The notes under the pieces: generated by a model
Told to the model about the DNA's origin: nothing
The model's input: the letters and a program-made list of their open reading frames with translations, nothing else
The model's database searches: none
In this document: positions 7,526-14,503 of the stretch, one piece after another
How positions within the stretch are numbered: the first letter of the stretch is position 1
Layout of the letters: every line of letters starts with the position of its first letter
Program-made: the position numbers and the translations under genes
Assembly: GCA_040877415.1 (NCBI GenBank)
Contig: JBBDNV010000106.1
Span: forward strand, 1-20,759
Source: JBBDNV01 sp040877415
GTDB lineage: Bacteria; Planctomycetota; Planctomycetia; Pirellulales; PALSA-1355
Length of the DNA stretch: 20,759 nucleotides
Direction of reading: 5' to 3'

Positions 7526-9459
7526 TGATCGGTATCGCGATTGATCGAGCACTTCGTCCGGGCTGTTTCTTCCTGGCCCCGCCGGGAAGACTGCGGATCG
7601 AACGAGTTGCCGAGGAAGAGGTTCGCTGGGAAATCTTTCGCGGGCATCTGGTGGAGGCAGCATTCGCGCGAGCGAGCGAGCGGTTTGCAGCGTGGCACGT
7701 GTACGTCGACTCGGACGAGACGCCGGGGGCTGCGCCGCTCGTGTCGGTTCGCTGGCAGCGCGAGCGGAACACGATCTATGTGACGCGGCAGATTCTCACG
7801 CACGGTTTCAAAGCTTATGAAGATGCCCCGGGCGTCATTCTGACGCGGCCGGTCGAGAAGTGGGTCACCGAATTGGTGGGGTCGGTCAAGCCGAGGGGCA
7901 TCGATGGCGGAAAAGTGGCCCAAGAGCTGGGCCGAACGTTGTTTCTAGCGGTGGTCGGCACCAGCCGGCTGCCGATCACGTCGCTCGAATCGCCGCTGCC
8001 GGCCTTTTCGCTCGGGCGGCTGGCGTACTTGCCCATACCTTTCTATCTCTCTGATGCCCAGCAGCCATGGAGCGATGCGGTCGAGTTGCTGGCGGAAGCC
8101 ATTGCCAGTGGGCGCGAACTGGAGGAGCAAGCCAAAGCGCTGGAGACGGCCCTGCGGGCTACGAGCCTCGATTCACTGGCGAGGATCGTGGACTTTCTCG
8201 ACGAGACCTTTAGTCGCGATGAACGCTCGGCGGAATGGTTGGGCTGGATGTTGCGCGCGGTCTTCAACGGCGTCGCGCTGTCGCCCTACACGCACTTTGC
8301 CGATGCGCTCGTTTGGCTGATCATCGCCTTGGCAGAATTGGAATGGTTCGGACCGGTCGAGGCGCTGGACACGATCGGTTACATGCTGCGGCACTTGAGC
8401 CGGCATTTGACGGCGTTTGACTTGACGCTGTTCCACAATTTCGGCGCGAACTATCCCGACGCGCTGTTTTTGGAGTCGCTGTTGACAGCTCATTTAGGGC
8501 TGTCGGCGAGGCATCCGGAAGTGGCTCTCGATTCCGGACGGGCGGCCCGGCTCCGCCGCCGGGCGCTGCGACAGGCATGTCTGGTGCGGCGGCAATACGA
8601 AGGCCACCTGGTTCCCGACGCGCCAACGTCGCTGGGCGAGAACTCGCGCGTGCTGGGCGAGCCGTTTCCGCGCGTGCCCGAGGAACAGATTCTCGAGCCG
8701 CGCAAACGGCGGCGGAAGCTGTTCGCGGAAACGGGCACAGTCGACCTGCTGGGCCCATTCGGCGGCCGGCTGCTGCGGAAGAGCCTCGCCGATTTGGACG
8801 AGCCGCTCGAATTGCGCGAGCTGGGCATGGCCGTGTTTCTCGATCGCCCGCTCGGCGCGCTCAAAGAGCCGGGCGAGGTCGATCGCACGCCGCTTCTGTC
8901 GTACGAAGCGTTCAGCCGCTCGATCGCCCGGCGCCGTATCGGCGAACTGATAGCGGCCGGCTGGATCGAGGAGGCGCGCCGCGTTGCTTTGCTCGCGGCG
9001 CTCGAGACGCTGTCAATTCAGGGCGTGCCGGTGATTGAACTTGCGACGCGGGAGCGCCCGGGGGTTGTTACGATTGCCGACGCGCGGAAGGTTGCCGCCG
9101 ATTTCGTATTGCTACGCACCACCCACAGTTCCCTGTCCGGGCTGTTTAAGCACTTGGATTGGCGGCCGTTGCCCGACGTTTCGCCCGAAACGCACAATTG
9201 GCTGATCGACGATCCCGACGCGTTGCTCGTTCAACACGTTGCGGCGGACGAACCGGGACGGCCCGTTCTGCGATTCTACCGCGGTGATCGATTGCGGCTG
9301 GAGCTCGGATTGCCCCGCGCGTCGCGCTCGACGGCAATCTACGAAGAGAGTCAGGGAGTTGAGTTCCCGGACCTGCAAATTCTCAGGATTTGCGACTCCG
9401 GCGGCGAGCGCGACTTCGGCGATCAGTCGATTTGGCTCAAACGATACGTCGACGCCTAG
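7525..9459 (+). CDS. Unrecognised 644-residue protein, translationally coupled to transporter 1
   Basis: I do not recognise the family. The ATG at 7525-7527 shares one base with the transporter stop (TAATG), indicating translational re-initiation and a shared operon. There is no signal peptide and no clear membrane helix, so it is probably cytoplasmic. Residues 1-170 look mixed alpha/beta (CFFLAPPGRLRIERV, WHVYVDSDETP, RNTIYVTRQILTHGFKAYED). Residues 180-330 look helical (LAEAIASGRELEEQAKALET, WLIIALAELEWFG, HNFGANYPDALFLESLLTAH). Basic clusters occur near 345 (RLRRRALRQ) and 392 (EPRKRRRKLF). The C-terminal part (about 560-640) seems beta-rich (PVLRFYRGDRLRLELGLP). No catalytic motif, nucleotide-binding loop or zinc cluster was seen. 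It is intact, with high-GC codon use like its neighbours, and runs convergent to the amidohydrolase. A regulatory or partner role for the transporter is inference from linkage only. Confidence 0.8.
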   Translation: MIGIAIDRALRPGCFFLAPPGRLRIERVAEEEVRWEIFRGHLVEAAFARASERFAAWHVYVDSDETPGAAPLVSVRWQRERNTIYVTRQILTHGFKAYEDAPGVILTRPVEKWVTELVGSVKPRGIDGGKVAQELGRTLFLAVVGTSRLPITSLESPLPAFSLGRLAYLPIPFYLSDAQQPWSDAVELLAEAIASGRELEEQAKALETALRATSLDSLARIVDFLDETFSRDERSAEWLGWMLRAVFNGVALSPYTHFADALVWLIIALAELEWFGPVEALDTIGYMLRHLSRHLTAFDLTLFHNFGANYPDALFLESLLTAHLGLSARHPEVALDSGRAARLRRRALRQACLVRRQYEGHLVPDAPTSLGENSRVLGEPFPRVPEEQILEPRKRRRKLFAETGTVDLLGPFGGRLLRKSLADLDEPLELRELGMAVFLDRPLGALKEPGEVDRTPLLSYEAFSRSIARRRIGELIAAGWIEEARRVALLAALETLSIQGVPVIELATRERPGVVTIADARKVAADFVLLRTTHSSLSGLFKHLDWRPLPDVSPETHNWLIDDPDALLVQHVAADEPGRPVLRFYRGDRLRLELGLPRASRSTAIYEESQGVEFPDLQILRICDSGGERDFGDQSIWLKRYVDA

Positions 9460-9475
9460 AACCGGTTTCAATACC

Positions 9476-9521
9476 CTGTAGCCGGGGTCAGTGACCCCGG
9501 CCTCACTGAGGCCGGCTACAG
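9476..9521. repeat. Palindromic intergenic repeat, family A (double hairpin), between convergent genes
   Basis: An outer inverted repeat, CTGTAGCCGG (9476-9485) and CCGGCTACAG (9512-9521), encloses two adjacent hairpins. One is GCCGGGGTCA-G-TGACCCCGGC (9481-9501). The other is CCGGCCTCA-C-TGAGGCCGG (from 9498). A diverged second copy lies at 20597. The element fills the gap between the ends of two convergent genes and supplies the TAG stop (complement of 9516-9518) of the amidohydrolase. It could act as a bidirectional transcription terminator. I recall closely similar sequences as common in planctomycete intergenic DNA. Confidence 0.85.
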
Positions 9522-10475
9522 AAAAAACACGCGTTCGGCCGTCTTGTGCAACAGCCACTGGCGGTCGTCGTCGGAAAGAAAATCCAGGCGGCTCTTGACC
9601 AGCTCGATCGAATCGCGATAGGTGTGGCCGTTTTGCACCTGAAAGGGGCAGTCGGTGGCCCACATCAGCCGCTCGGGCGAATAGGCCTCGACGAGCCGGC
9701 GAATCAGCGGCGCTAAGTCGGTGTACGGGGCTTTCTTTTTGCCCAGGGCGTAGAAGGCCGACACCTTGACGTGCGTGTTCTTGTGCCGCGCCAGGCGGCA
9801 GAGATGGTCGAGGTCCGCGGGGCGGATTACGCCGTCGATGCCGACGCGGCCGAAATGATCGATCACCACCGGCGTGTCCGGAAACTTCTGGCACATCTTG
9901 TCCAAAGGCACGAGCCCCTCGGGATTGATCAGCATGCACATGGCCAATTGCTCGAGGGCGCCCGCTTTCCACATCGCGGCCATGTCCGGGCTCGACAGGA
10001 ACGGCTCGACCGGCCGCTCGAGCGGATAGAGGCGGAAGCCGCGGACGCCCTGCTTCTTCAGGTCGCGCATCGTGTCGCCCACGCGTGCCGCATGCTCGTC
10101 GATCACCGCCACGCCCGAAAAAAACCCCGGGTGCGCCCGCATCGAGTCGAGCATATACCGGTTGTCGAATCCGTAGAAATTCATCTGGATCAGCACGATC
10201 CGGCCAACTCCGGCGGGGCGGGCGTGCGCCAGCAACTCCTTGGGCGTGAAGCTGGGGGGTCGCATGTCCTCGACGGAAAAACCGGCCGCCAGCGGATAGC
10301 GTTTCACGTCGGGCGTCCAGACGTGCACGTGCGCGTCGATGGCGCTGTCGGCGGCATTTTGCCGCGCCCAAGCCGGCCACGAGCGCGCCGCAAGCGGCCA
10401 TGCCGCGCCGCCCAGCACGAGCGCCCCGGCTTTCAGCAAATCGCGCCGCGTGATGTCGTGACTCTGTTTCTGCAT
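9516..10475 (-). CDS. Tat-exported amidohydrolase family protein (TIM-barrel, Amidohydro_2 type)
   Basis: This is a probable periplasmic metal-dependent hydrolase or lactonase of the COG3618 / 2-pyrone-4,6-dicarboxylate lactonase-like group; its substrate is unknown. The product is 319 aa. The N-terminus is a twin-arginine signal (TRRDLLKAG at 9-17, hydrophobic core ALVLGGAAWPLAA, probable cleavage near ARQN at 38-40). The barrel starts with the metal motif DAHVHVW (47-53). VVIDHFGRVG (203-212) gives the conserved His, and MWATDCPF (271-278) carries the conserved Asp that would serve as base. Length is normal. The last codons ERVFFL and the stop run into repeat family A, so the natural C-terminus may have been altered by the repeat. 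It is followed on its 5' side by repeats and the sigma/partner operon. It may be transcribed alone. Confidence 0.9.
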   Translation of the reverse strand: MQKQSHDITRRDLLKAGALVLGGAAWPLAARSWPAWARQNAADSAIDAHVHVWTPDVKRYPLAAGFSVEDMRPPSFTPKELLAHARPAGVGRIVLIQMNFYGFDNRYMLDSMRAHPGFFSGVAVIDEHAARVGDTMRDLKKQGVRGFRLYPLERPVEPFLSSPDMAAMWKAGALEQLAMCMLINPEGLVPLDKMCQKFPDTPVVIDHFGRVGIDGVIRPADLDHLCRLARHKNTHVKVSAFYALGKKKAPYTDLAPLIRRLVEAYSPERLMWATDCPFQVQNGHTYRDSIELVKSRLDFLSDDDRQWLLHKTAERVFFL

Positions 10476-10486
10476 GGGTCACATAC

Positions 10487-10512
10487 TAGCCCGAAGCGCG
10501 AGCGAGGGAAAT
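10487..10512. repeat. Short intergenic repeat, family C (AGCCCGAAGCG...GCGAGGGAAA)
   Basis: The stretch reads TAGCCCGAAGCGCGAG and continues CGAGGGAAAT. In one frame it encodes SPKRERG, a peptide I recall from many spurious planctomycete ORFs, which marks this as a dispersed repeat. It sits 11 bases upstream of the amidohydrolase start and directly beside a family B copy at 10526. Only one clear copy is in this window, so the call rests on memory of other genomes. Confidence 0.5.
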
Positions 10513-10525
10513 ACGCGTCATCGCT

Positions 10526-10550
10526 TAGCCCCCGGCTTTGCCGGGGGTTT
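10526..10550. repeat. Palindromic intergenic repeat, family B, copy 1
   Basis: The hairpin CCCCCGGC-TTT-GCCGGGGG (10529-10547) is preceded by TTAG and followed by TTT. The same pattern, TAGCCCyCGGCnnTGCCGGGGG, recurs at 16707-16728 and, reversed, at 20501-20542. It lies between the amidohydrolase and the sigma-partner gene. It resembles an intrinsic terminator for plus-strand transcripts, but the flanking genes are on the minus strand. Confidence 0.8.
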
Positions 10551-10582
10551 CTCCGCTGGCGTCGTGCCTGGTCGCGCGAGCC

Positions 10583-11440
10583 TTAATCTTCGCGCAGCCG
10601 ATAGTCCGGCGGGAGTTCGAGGCTGAACAGCGAGTCATCCAGCCTGGCGTCGAACACGAAATCGCTCGAAGTGACTGTGATCTCGCGATCGCCGACGCGG
10701 AACTTTTGCTCGATTTCCAGTGGCAGGCTGGTATTGGGATCGGCCCAAACGGTAAAGGTGTCGCCGCGTTGCCGGACGCGAAAGCCTTGGGCTTGCACGC
10801 CAGCGATATTCTTTTTTCCCAGCGGCTCGGCCTTTTCGCCGGCAATGCTCTTTAGTTTGTTGAACCCCGAAAACTCGATGCGACCCTTCGCGGTCGGCTT
10901 TTGGTCGACGACCTGGACCCCCGGATGAAAAGTTCCATCGACTCCGTTGCCAGGCCCTGGCGTGTGAAACGCGGTTTTGGTCGCGGGCTCAAGATACAGC
11001 GCCTTGTCCGGGCTGCCATCCATAATGCTTATCAGGCCGCTACTCGATTCGAGGCGCAAGTAACTCGGCGCCTTGAACAGGTATTTTGCCGTCACGGGTT
11101 TTTGTCCAGTGACTTGTGAACGCGTGCGAAACGTCAAGGTCCGCGCATCGTTCAGTTTTTCGACGACTTGGGCAAAGGCGACCGAGCGCGTGCCCGAGGT
11201 GACGGAACCCAAGTAAAACAGTGCGCCCAGGGCCAAGACTAAGGCGGCGGCCATTTGGATCGTCAAGCGCATCTTGCGTCTCCTCGATAGTCGGTGAATG
11301 GATCGTTCCGAAGCGGCATGCAGGGCCGTTAAAATGCATGCCGAAACGTCGTCCGTCGGACCAGCGGGCGCCGGCTTCCGCCGCCAGGCGGTTTCCGCTC
11401 GCGTCAGCAAATCATCGGGGGGTCGTTGGGAATCGGTCAT
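10583..11440 (-). CDS. Membrane-anchored RseB/LolA-like protein, probable partner of the ECF sigma factor
   Basis: The likely role is sensing or anti-sigma control at the inner membrane, inferred from position and layout. The 285-aa product has a cytoplasmic N-terminus (1 to about 57), a single membrane helix (IQMAAALVLALGALFYLG, 61-78) and a periplasmic domain starting at VAFAQVVEKLNDARTLTFRTRSQV (88-111). That motif, and the following beta-strand pattern (KYLFKAPSYLRLES, FRVRQRGDTFTVWADPNTSL, DREITVTSSDFVFDA), fit the LolA/RseB-like fold. Its ATG overlaps the sigma-factor stop by four bases (ATGA), so the two are co-translated. The N-terminus has no recognisable zinc HxxxCxxC anti-sigma motif. 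It may instead be a substrate-binding or lipoprotein-handling protein. Downstream is repeat family B. Confidence 0.82.
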   Translation of the reverse strand: MTDSQRPPDDLLTRAETAWRRKPAPAGPTDDVSACILTALHAASERSIHRLSRRRKMRLTIQMAAALVLALGALFYLGSVTSGTRSVAFAQVVEKLNDARTLTFRTRSQVTGQKPVTAKYLFKAPSYLRLESSSGLISIMDGSPDKALYLEPATKTAFHTPGPGNGVDGTFHPGVQVVDQKPTAKGRIEFSGFNKLKSIAGEKAEPLGKKNIAGVQAQGFRVRQRGDTFTVWADPNTSLPLEIEQKFRVGDREITVTSSDFVFDARLDDSLFSLELPPDYRLRED

Positions 11441-12018
11441 GAAGGCTCCCTGTTTGCTCGTTTAGTCTTCCGGCCCGACGGGGCCTGGCCGTCGTTCGCA
11501 CACCGGGTGCCTAGGGTCGCGGCCAAAATGCGAGCCAGCTTTTCGCGCGCGCGGTGCAATAACACGCCAACTCGACTGGTGGAAATCTCGAGTAGGTCGG
11601 CAATTTCCTGGTAACTCCACTGGTCCAAATAGAGGCAGAAGAGCTCGGCTTGCTTGCGCGGAATCTGGGCCAGGGCGCTGCGCAGTTGTTCGATCAGCTC
11701 CTCGTCTTCCATCCGCTGCGCGGGCAGCGGCGCTCCCGCGTCGTGCCAATCGCCATCGACAGCCTCTTCACGAGCGCGGCGCCGCGAGCGGTCGCGCAGG
11801 CGGTCGATCGCCCGGGTCGTGGCTAGCCGCTTGAGCAAAGCCCGCCAGTTGTGTACCGGCTGACGACGCGAAACATTCCAGGCGGCCAGGCAAGCCTCTT
11901 GCAGGCATTCATCGGCGTCCGCGGAATTGCCGACGATTCGGTACGCGGTCCGCCAGGCGGCCGGGCCGTCGCGACTTAGTATTTCCCGCCAATCCGGCAT
12001 TTGGATTCGGTCCGACAT
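11437..12018 (-). CDS. ECF-family RNA polymerase sigma factor
   Basis: It directs RNA polymerase to a dedicated set of promoters. The ATG at 12018 gives 193 aa; a second ATG at 12000 (MPDW) and an upstream frame to 12096 are open, and none has a strong ribosome site. Region 2 is at about 18-80 (AAWRTAYRIVGNSADADECLQ, then EACLAAWNVS, NWRALLKRLATTRAIDRLRDR). Region 4 is at about 112-166 (LRSALAQIPRKQAELFCLYL, WSYQEIADLLEISTSRVGVL, LHRAREKLARIL), with the helix-turn-helix recognising the -35 box. The basic tail after 170 is unstructured. There is no sigma-3 region, as expected for ECF factors. It overlaps the downstream membrane partner by four bases. It is separated from the DUF4139 gene by a terminator, so it should have its own promoter within 12019-12100. 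I could not identify one. Confidence 0.95.
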   Translation of the reverse strand: MSDRIQMPDWREILSRDGPAAWRTAYRIVGNSADADECLQEACLAAWNVSRRQPVHNWRALLKRLATTRAIDRLRDRSRRRAREEAVDGDWHDAGAPLPAQRMEDEELIEQLRSALAQIPRKQAELFCLYLDQWSYQEIADLLEISTSRVGVLLHRAREKLARILAATLGTRCANDGQAPSGRKTKRANREPS

Positions 12019-12102
12019 TGGTTTACATACTGTAGTCGTTCCACAAGCCCATCTTATTACACTCCCGGTGGAGAAGTTCTGAGAGCGTGGGACCAATGCG
12101 CG

Positions 12103-12141
12103 AAAAACGCCCGGCGGTTCCGGGTTGGAAACCGCCGGGCG
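12103..12141 (-). terminator. Intrinsic terminator of the DUF4139 gene
   Basis: Perfect 12-bp arms, CGCCCGGCGGTT (12108-12119) and AACCGCCGGGCG (12130-12141), flank a 10-base loop. Read on the minus strand the stem is followed by TTTTT (complement of 12103-12107). It lies 34 bases past the DUF4139 stop codon and before the sigma-factor gene, so it separates the two units. Confidence 0.9.
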
Positions 12142-12174
12142 TCGTGGATTGAAACACCGGATGCTGAGCCGCCG

Positions 12175-14292
12175 CTAGATGTCCAAATTCATCAAGTACT
12201 CGTCGAGCGACTTCCGCAAACCGGCCTCTTCGGCGGTGAGCTTCTGGATTTGCTCGCGCATGTTCTCGACGGCGTTTTCCTGCTCGCCGAACTTTTGCAC
12301 GTAGCGGCGGTACAGATCGGAATTGCGGTCGAGCTGGCCCATGTTCTTGCGAATGCGGTCCTGCTCGTCGGAAATCTCCTTGATGCTCGCTTCCAGCCGG
12401 GCGCGCTGGGCGGTCACCTGAGCCAAAGCGTGCTTGCGCTTCACGACTTCCTCGAGCGCGGCCTTCGCTTCCGGGGTGATCTGCTTCTGGTTGATGTAGA
12501 AGGCGATCACGTTGTCGTCAAGGTTCGAAAGCGCCAGCGACTCGCTTTCGATTCGTTCTTCCTCGACGGCGAGCCTGGCCGGTTTGCCGGGCTCGGCCTT
12601 GACGGCGAAGCGATACAGGTCGCGCGTCTTTTCGGCCGGCTCCTTGGGAGCGACCAGCTTCCAGTTGGCGTCCAGCGGCTGCTCGATGAGCACCGTCTTG
12701 GCCTTCGAGTCGGAATTCTTCACCGTGTAGCTCGTTTCTCGGGCGTACTTGCGCGTGACCTCGATCGTGCCCTTCGTGAGCTTGATCTTGAGCAGTTGAT
12801 CGGGGTGGCCCTTGGATTCAGGGGCGACTTCCGTGTTCAGGTCGAGCGCGTAGCTGATCAAGCGCTCGGCCCCGGGGGCCAGGTCTTCGATCTTGGCGTC
12901 GCCGGCATAGGTGGCACCGTCGAACACCGTGATCGGGCCTTGCATCAGGTGCAAATCGGTCGAGTTCAAAAGCCGCAGACCATTGAGCGGATGCTTGGCC
13001 TGGACCGACTGGTTGTAGATCGAGAGCTTTTCGCCCTTGACCGTTTCGTTGACGATCGGCAGCATGGCCGACTTTTGCCGCGCCAATGTCACGGGCGTGG
13101 CGATCGCGTATTGGAACAGCTCGCCCACTTCGCCGGATTGGGCCGAAGAAACCGAGGCGGCGTTAAAAGCTAGGGAATCGCGTTCGACGCTCAACTCGGT
13201 GGCGGCCGCGACGTCTGCCGGGGCGGATGCCGGCGCTGGGGCCGCCGCGGCGCCACTCCGCCGATACTCCCCCCGGGCCTTGGCCGCCAGTCGCCCATTG
13301 GCGGCATCAACCCGTAGGCCGAGTTCCCGGAGCCGCTCTTCGTTGCTCGCCAGATCCTGACCGTAGGTTTGCGGCCTCAGCGAGGCGTACAGATTCAAGA
13401 CTTCCAGCGGCCGCTGGACGTACAGCGGTTCGTAAAGATCCATGCGGTACGAGATCGGCCGGCCGCTCACCAGCGTCAACTGAACGTTGTTCCAATCGTC
13501 CTCGCTCGTGTTTTCCACGATGGCCCAGCCTTGCAGAAACGGGGCGTCCTTGTCGCTCAAAACCAGCCGGTAGCTGGTCTTCCAGACCGGCGTTTCCTGG
13601 ATGTAGCCGACGCGCACGGGCCGCTTGCCCTGTCCGAGGAAATCGAGCGTGACCGACTTCTTGTCGGTGTTGTGCCCGGTGGCCAGCACGGCCAGGGCCT
13701 TGTGAAAGTCGGCGTCCAGCTCCTGGTTCAACAGCTTGATGCGGCTGATCGACTCCATCGGCACGCTGCGCATGCCTTCGTCGGTGAGCAGGTTGAGGAA
13801 TTCGACCTCGATGGTTTCGTCCTTGCCGGCTTCCTTTCTGCGTTTTTCCACGCCCAACAGCACGCCGGTCGTGGCCGTGGGGGCGTCGATCTGCACGCGC
13901 TCGCCGCGGACCTGGTTGAGAATGTCGCCCAGCGTGGGGTTGTTCGTCAGGTCGATGGGAAACGTTTGCAGCGTTTTGGTGATCGGGTCGCGCGAGCCGT
14001 AGGTGACGGTCGAGATTTTTCCGCCGCCGCGGTCCTCGAGCACCATGCTTTTCAAGAGGTCGTTGATGTCGTCGACGTTGAACCGCATTTCGATCTTGGC
14101 GTTTCCGTCGACTTGGCCGCGATGCTCGAAGTATCCGACTCCCGAGGTAAACATGACGACTTTGTCGAGCGGCACGGCGCTTTGCTGGCCGGCCTTGCCG
14201 TTTTGTTGCGCGACAGCCGTCGTGGCCACGAGGCCGCCCGCGGCAAGCGCGAAGACTCCCAATTTCAATCGGCGCGTGATGGTCGTAAACAT
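12175..14292 (-). CDS. Exported DUF4139-domain protein with C-terminal coiled coil
   Basis: An envelope protein of unknown function. The ATG at 14292 gives 705 aa and a clear signal peptide (MFTTITRRLKLGVFALAAGG, ending TTAVAQQ near 29). GGAG lies 12 bases upstream. A frame open to 14334 lacks a leader. The N-terminal domain (about 35-220) includes VVMFTSGVGYFEHRG and ISTVTYGSRDPITKTLQ. DUF4139 follows: VGYIQETPVWKTSYRLVLSD near 227, then VENTSEDDWNNVQLTLVSGR. It is interrupted by an Ala/Pro linker (AAAAPAPASAPADVAAA, about 347-363) and continues to about 590 with TLARQKSAMLPIVNE and ERLISYALDLNTEV. The last 100 residues are a charged coiled coil (KAALEEVVKRKHALAQVTAQ onward). DUF4139 occurs in MuiA-type proteins, where coils usually lie ahead of it; here the coil is at the end. 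It ends in a strong terminator. Confidence 0.92.
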   Translation of the reverse strand: MFTTITRRLKLGVFALAAGGLVATTAVAQQNGKAGQQSAVPLDKVVMFTSGVGYFEHRGQVDGNAKIEMRFNVDDINDLLKSMVLEDRGGGKISTVTYGSRDPITKTLQTFPIDLTNNPTLGDILNQVRGERVQIDAPTATTGVLLGVEKRRKEAGKDETIEVEFLNLLTDEGMRSVPMESISRIKLLNQELDADFHKALAVLATGHNTDKKSVTLDFLGQGKRPVRVGYIQETPVWKTSYRLVLSDKDAPFLQGWAIVENTSEDDWNNVQLTLVSGRPISYRMDLYEPLYVQRPLEVLNLYASLRPQTYGQDLASNEERLRELGLRVDAANGRLAAKARGEYRRSGAAAAPAPASAPADVAAATELSVERDSLAFNAASVSSAQSGEVGELFQYAIATPVTLARQKSAMLPIVNETVKGEKLSIYNQSVQAKHPLNGLRLLNSTDLHLMQGPITVFDGATYAGDAKIEDLAPGAERLISYALDLNTEVAPESKGHPDQLLKIKLTKGTIEVTRKYARETSYTVKNSDSKAKTVLIEQPLDANWKLVAPKEPAEKTRDLYRFAVKAEPGKPARLAVEEERIESESLALSNLDDNVIAFYINQKQITPEAKAALEEVVKRKHALAQVTAQRARLEASIKEISDEQDRIRKNMGQLDRNSDLYRRYVQKFGEQENAVENMREQIQKLTAEEAGLRKSLDEYLMNLDI

Positions 14293-14456
14293 GGCAATGG
14301 CACTCCAATCATGTGTTCCGCGGCAAAGAGCCAAAAACGGGGCTGCCCCCGGGAGAGTCGGCCCCCCTGGCAGGTAATTCTAGCTTTTCGACGCTATCCG
14401 GGGCATGAGAGTTCCCCGCGGCGTGCGCGAAAAGGCGGAAAGATGGCCGCCGGCGG

Positions 14457-14503
14457 AAACCGCCCCCTCTGCCCGGATTGCCGGGGCAAATCGGCGGCGG
14501 TTT
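14457..14503. other. Nested stem-loop at the end of transporter 2
   Basis: Outer arms AAACCGCC (14457-14464) and GGCGGTTT (14496-14503) enclose inner arms TGCCC and GGGCA. The right outer arm overlaps the TAA stop (complement of 14502-14504) of transporter 2. There is no T-tract after the stem on the minus strand, so a standard intrinsic terminator is not supported. It could protect the 3' end of the mRNA or aid termination by another route. Confidence 0.45.

Noticed and set aside
10529..10547. Intrinsic terminator for the sigma/partner operon
   Set aside because: The T-tract lies on the plus-strand side, while the neighbouring genes are on the minus strand; it is better explained as a family B repeat.
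10476..10582. A coding region giving SPKRERG and SPRLCRGF peptides
   Set aside because: These peptides come from the dispersed repeats; no start signal or domain supports a gene.
11472..11490. GGCCCGACGGGGCC dyad as a regulatory site
   Set aside because: It lies inside the sigma-factor coding sequence and is short and GC-rich, so chance is the simplest explanation.
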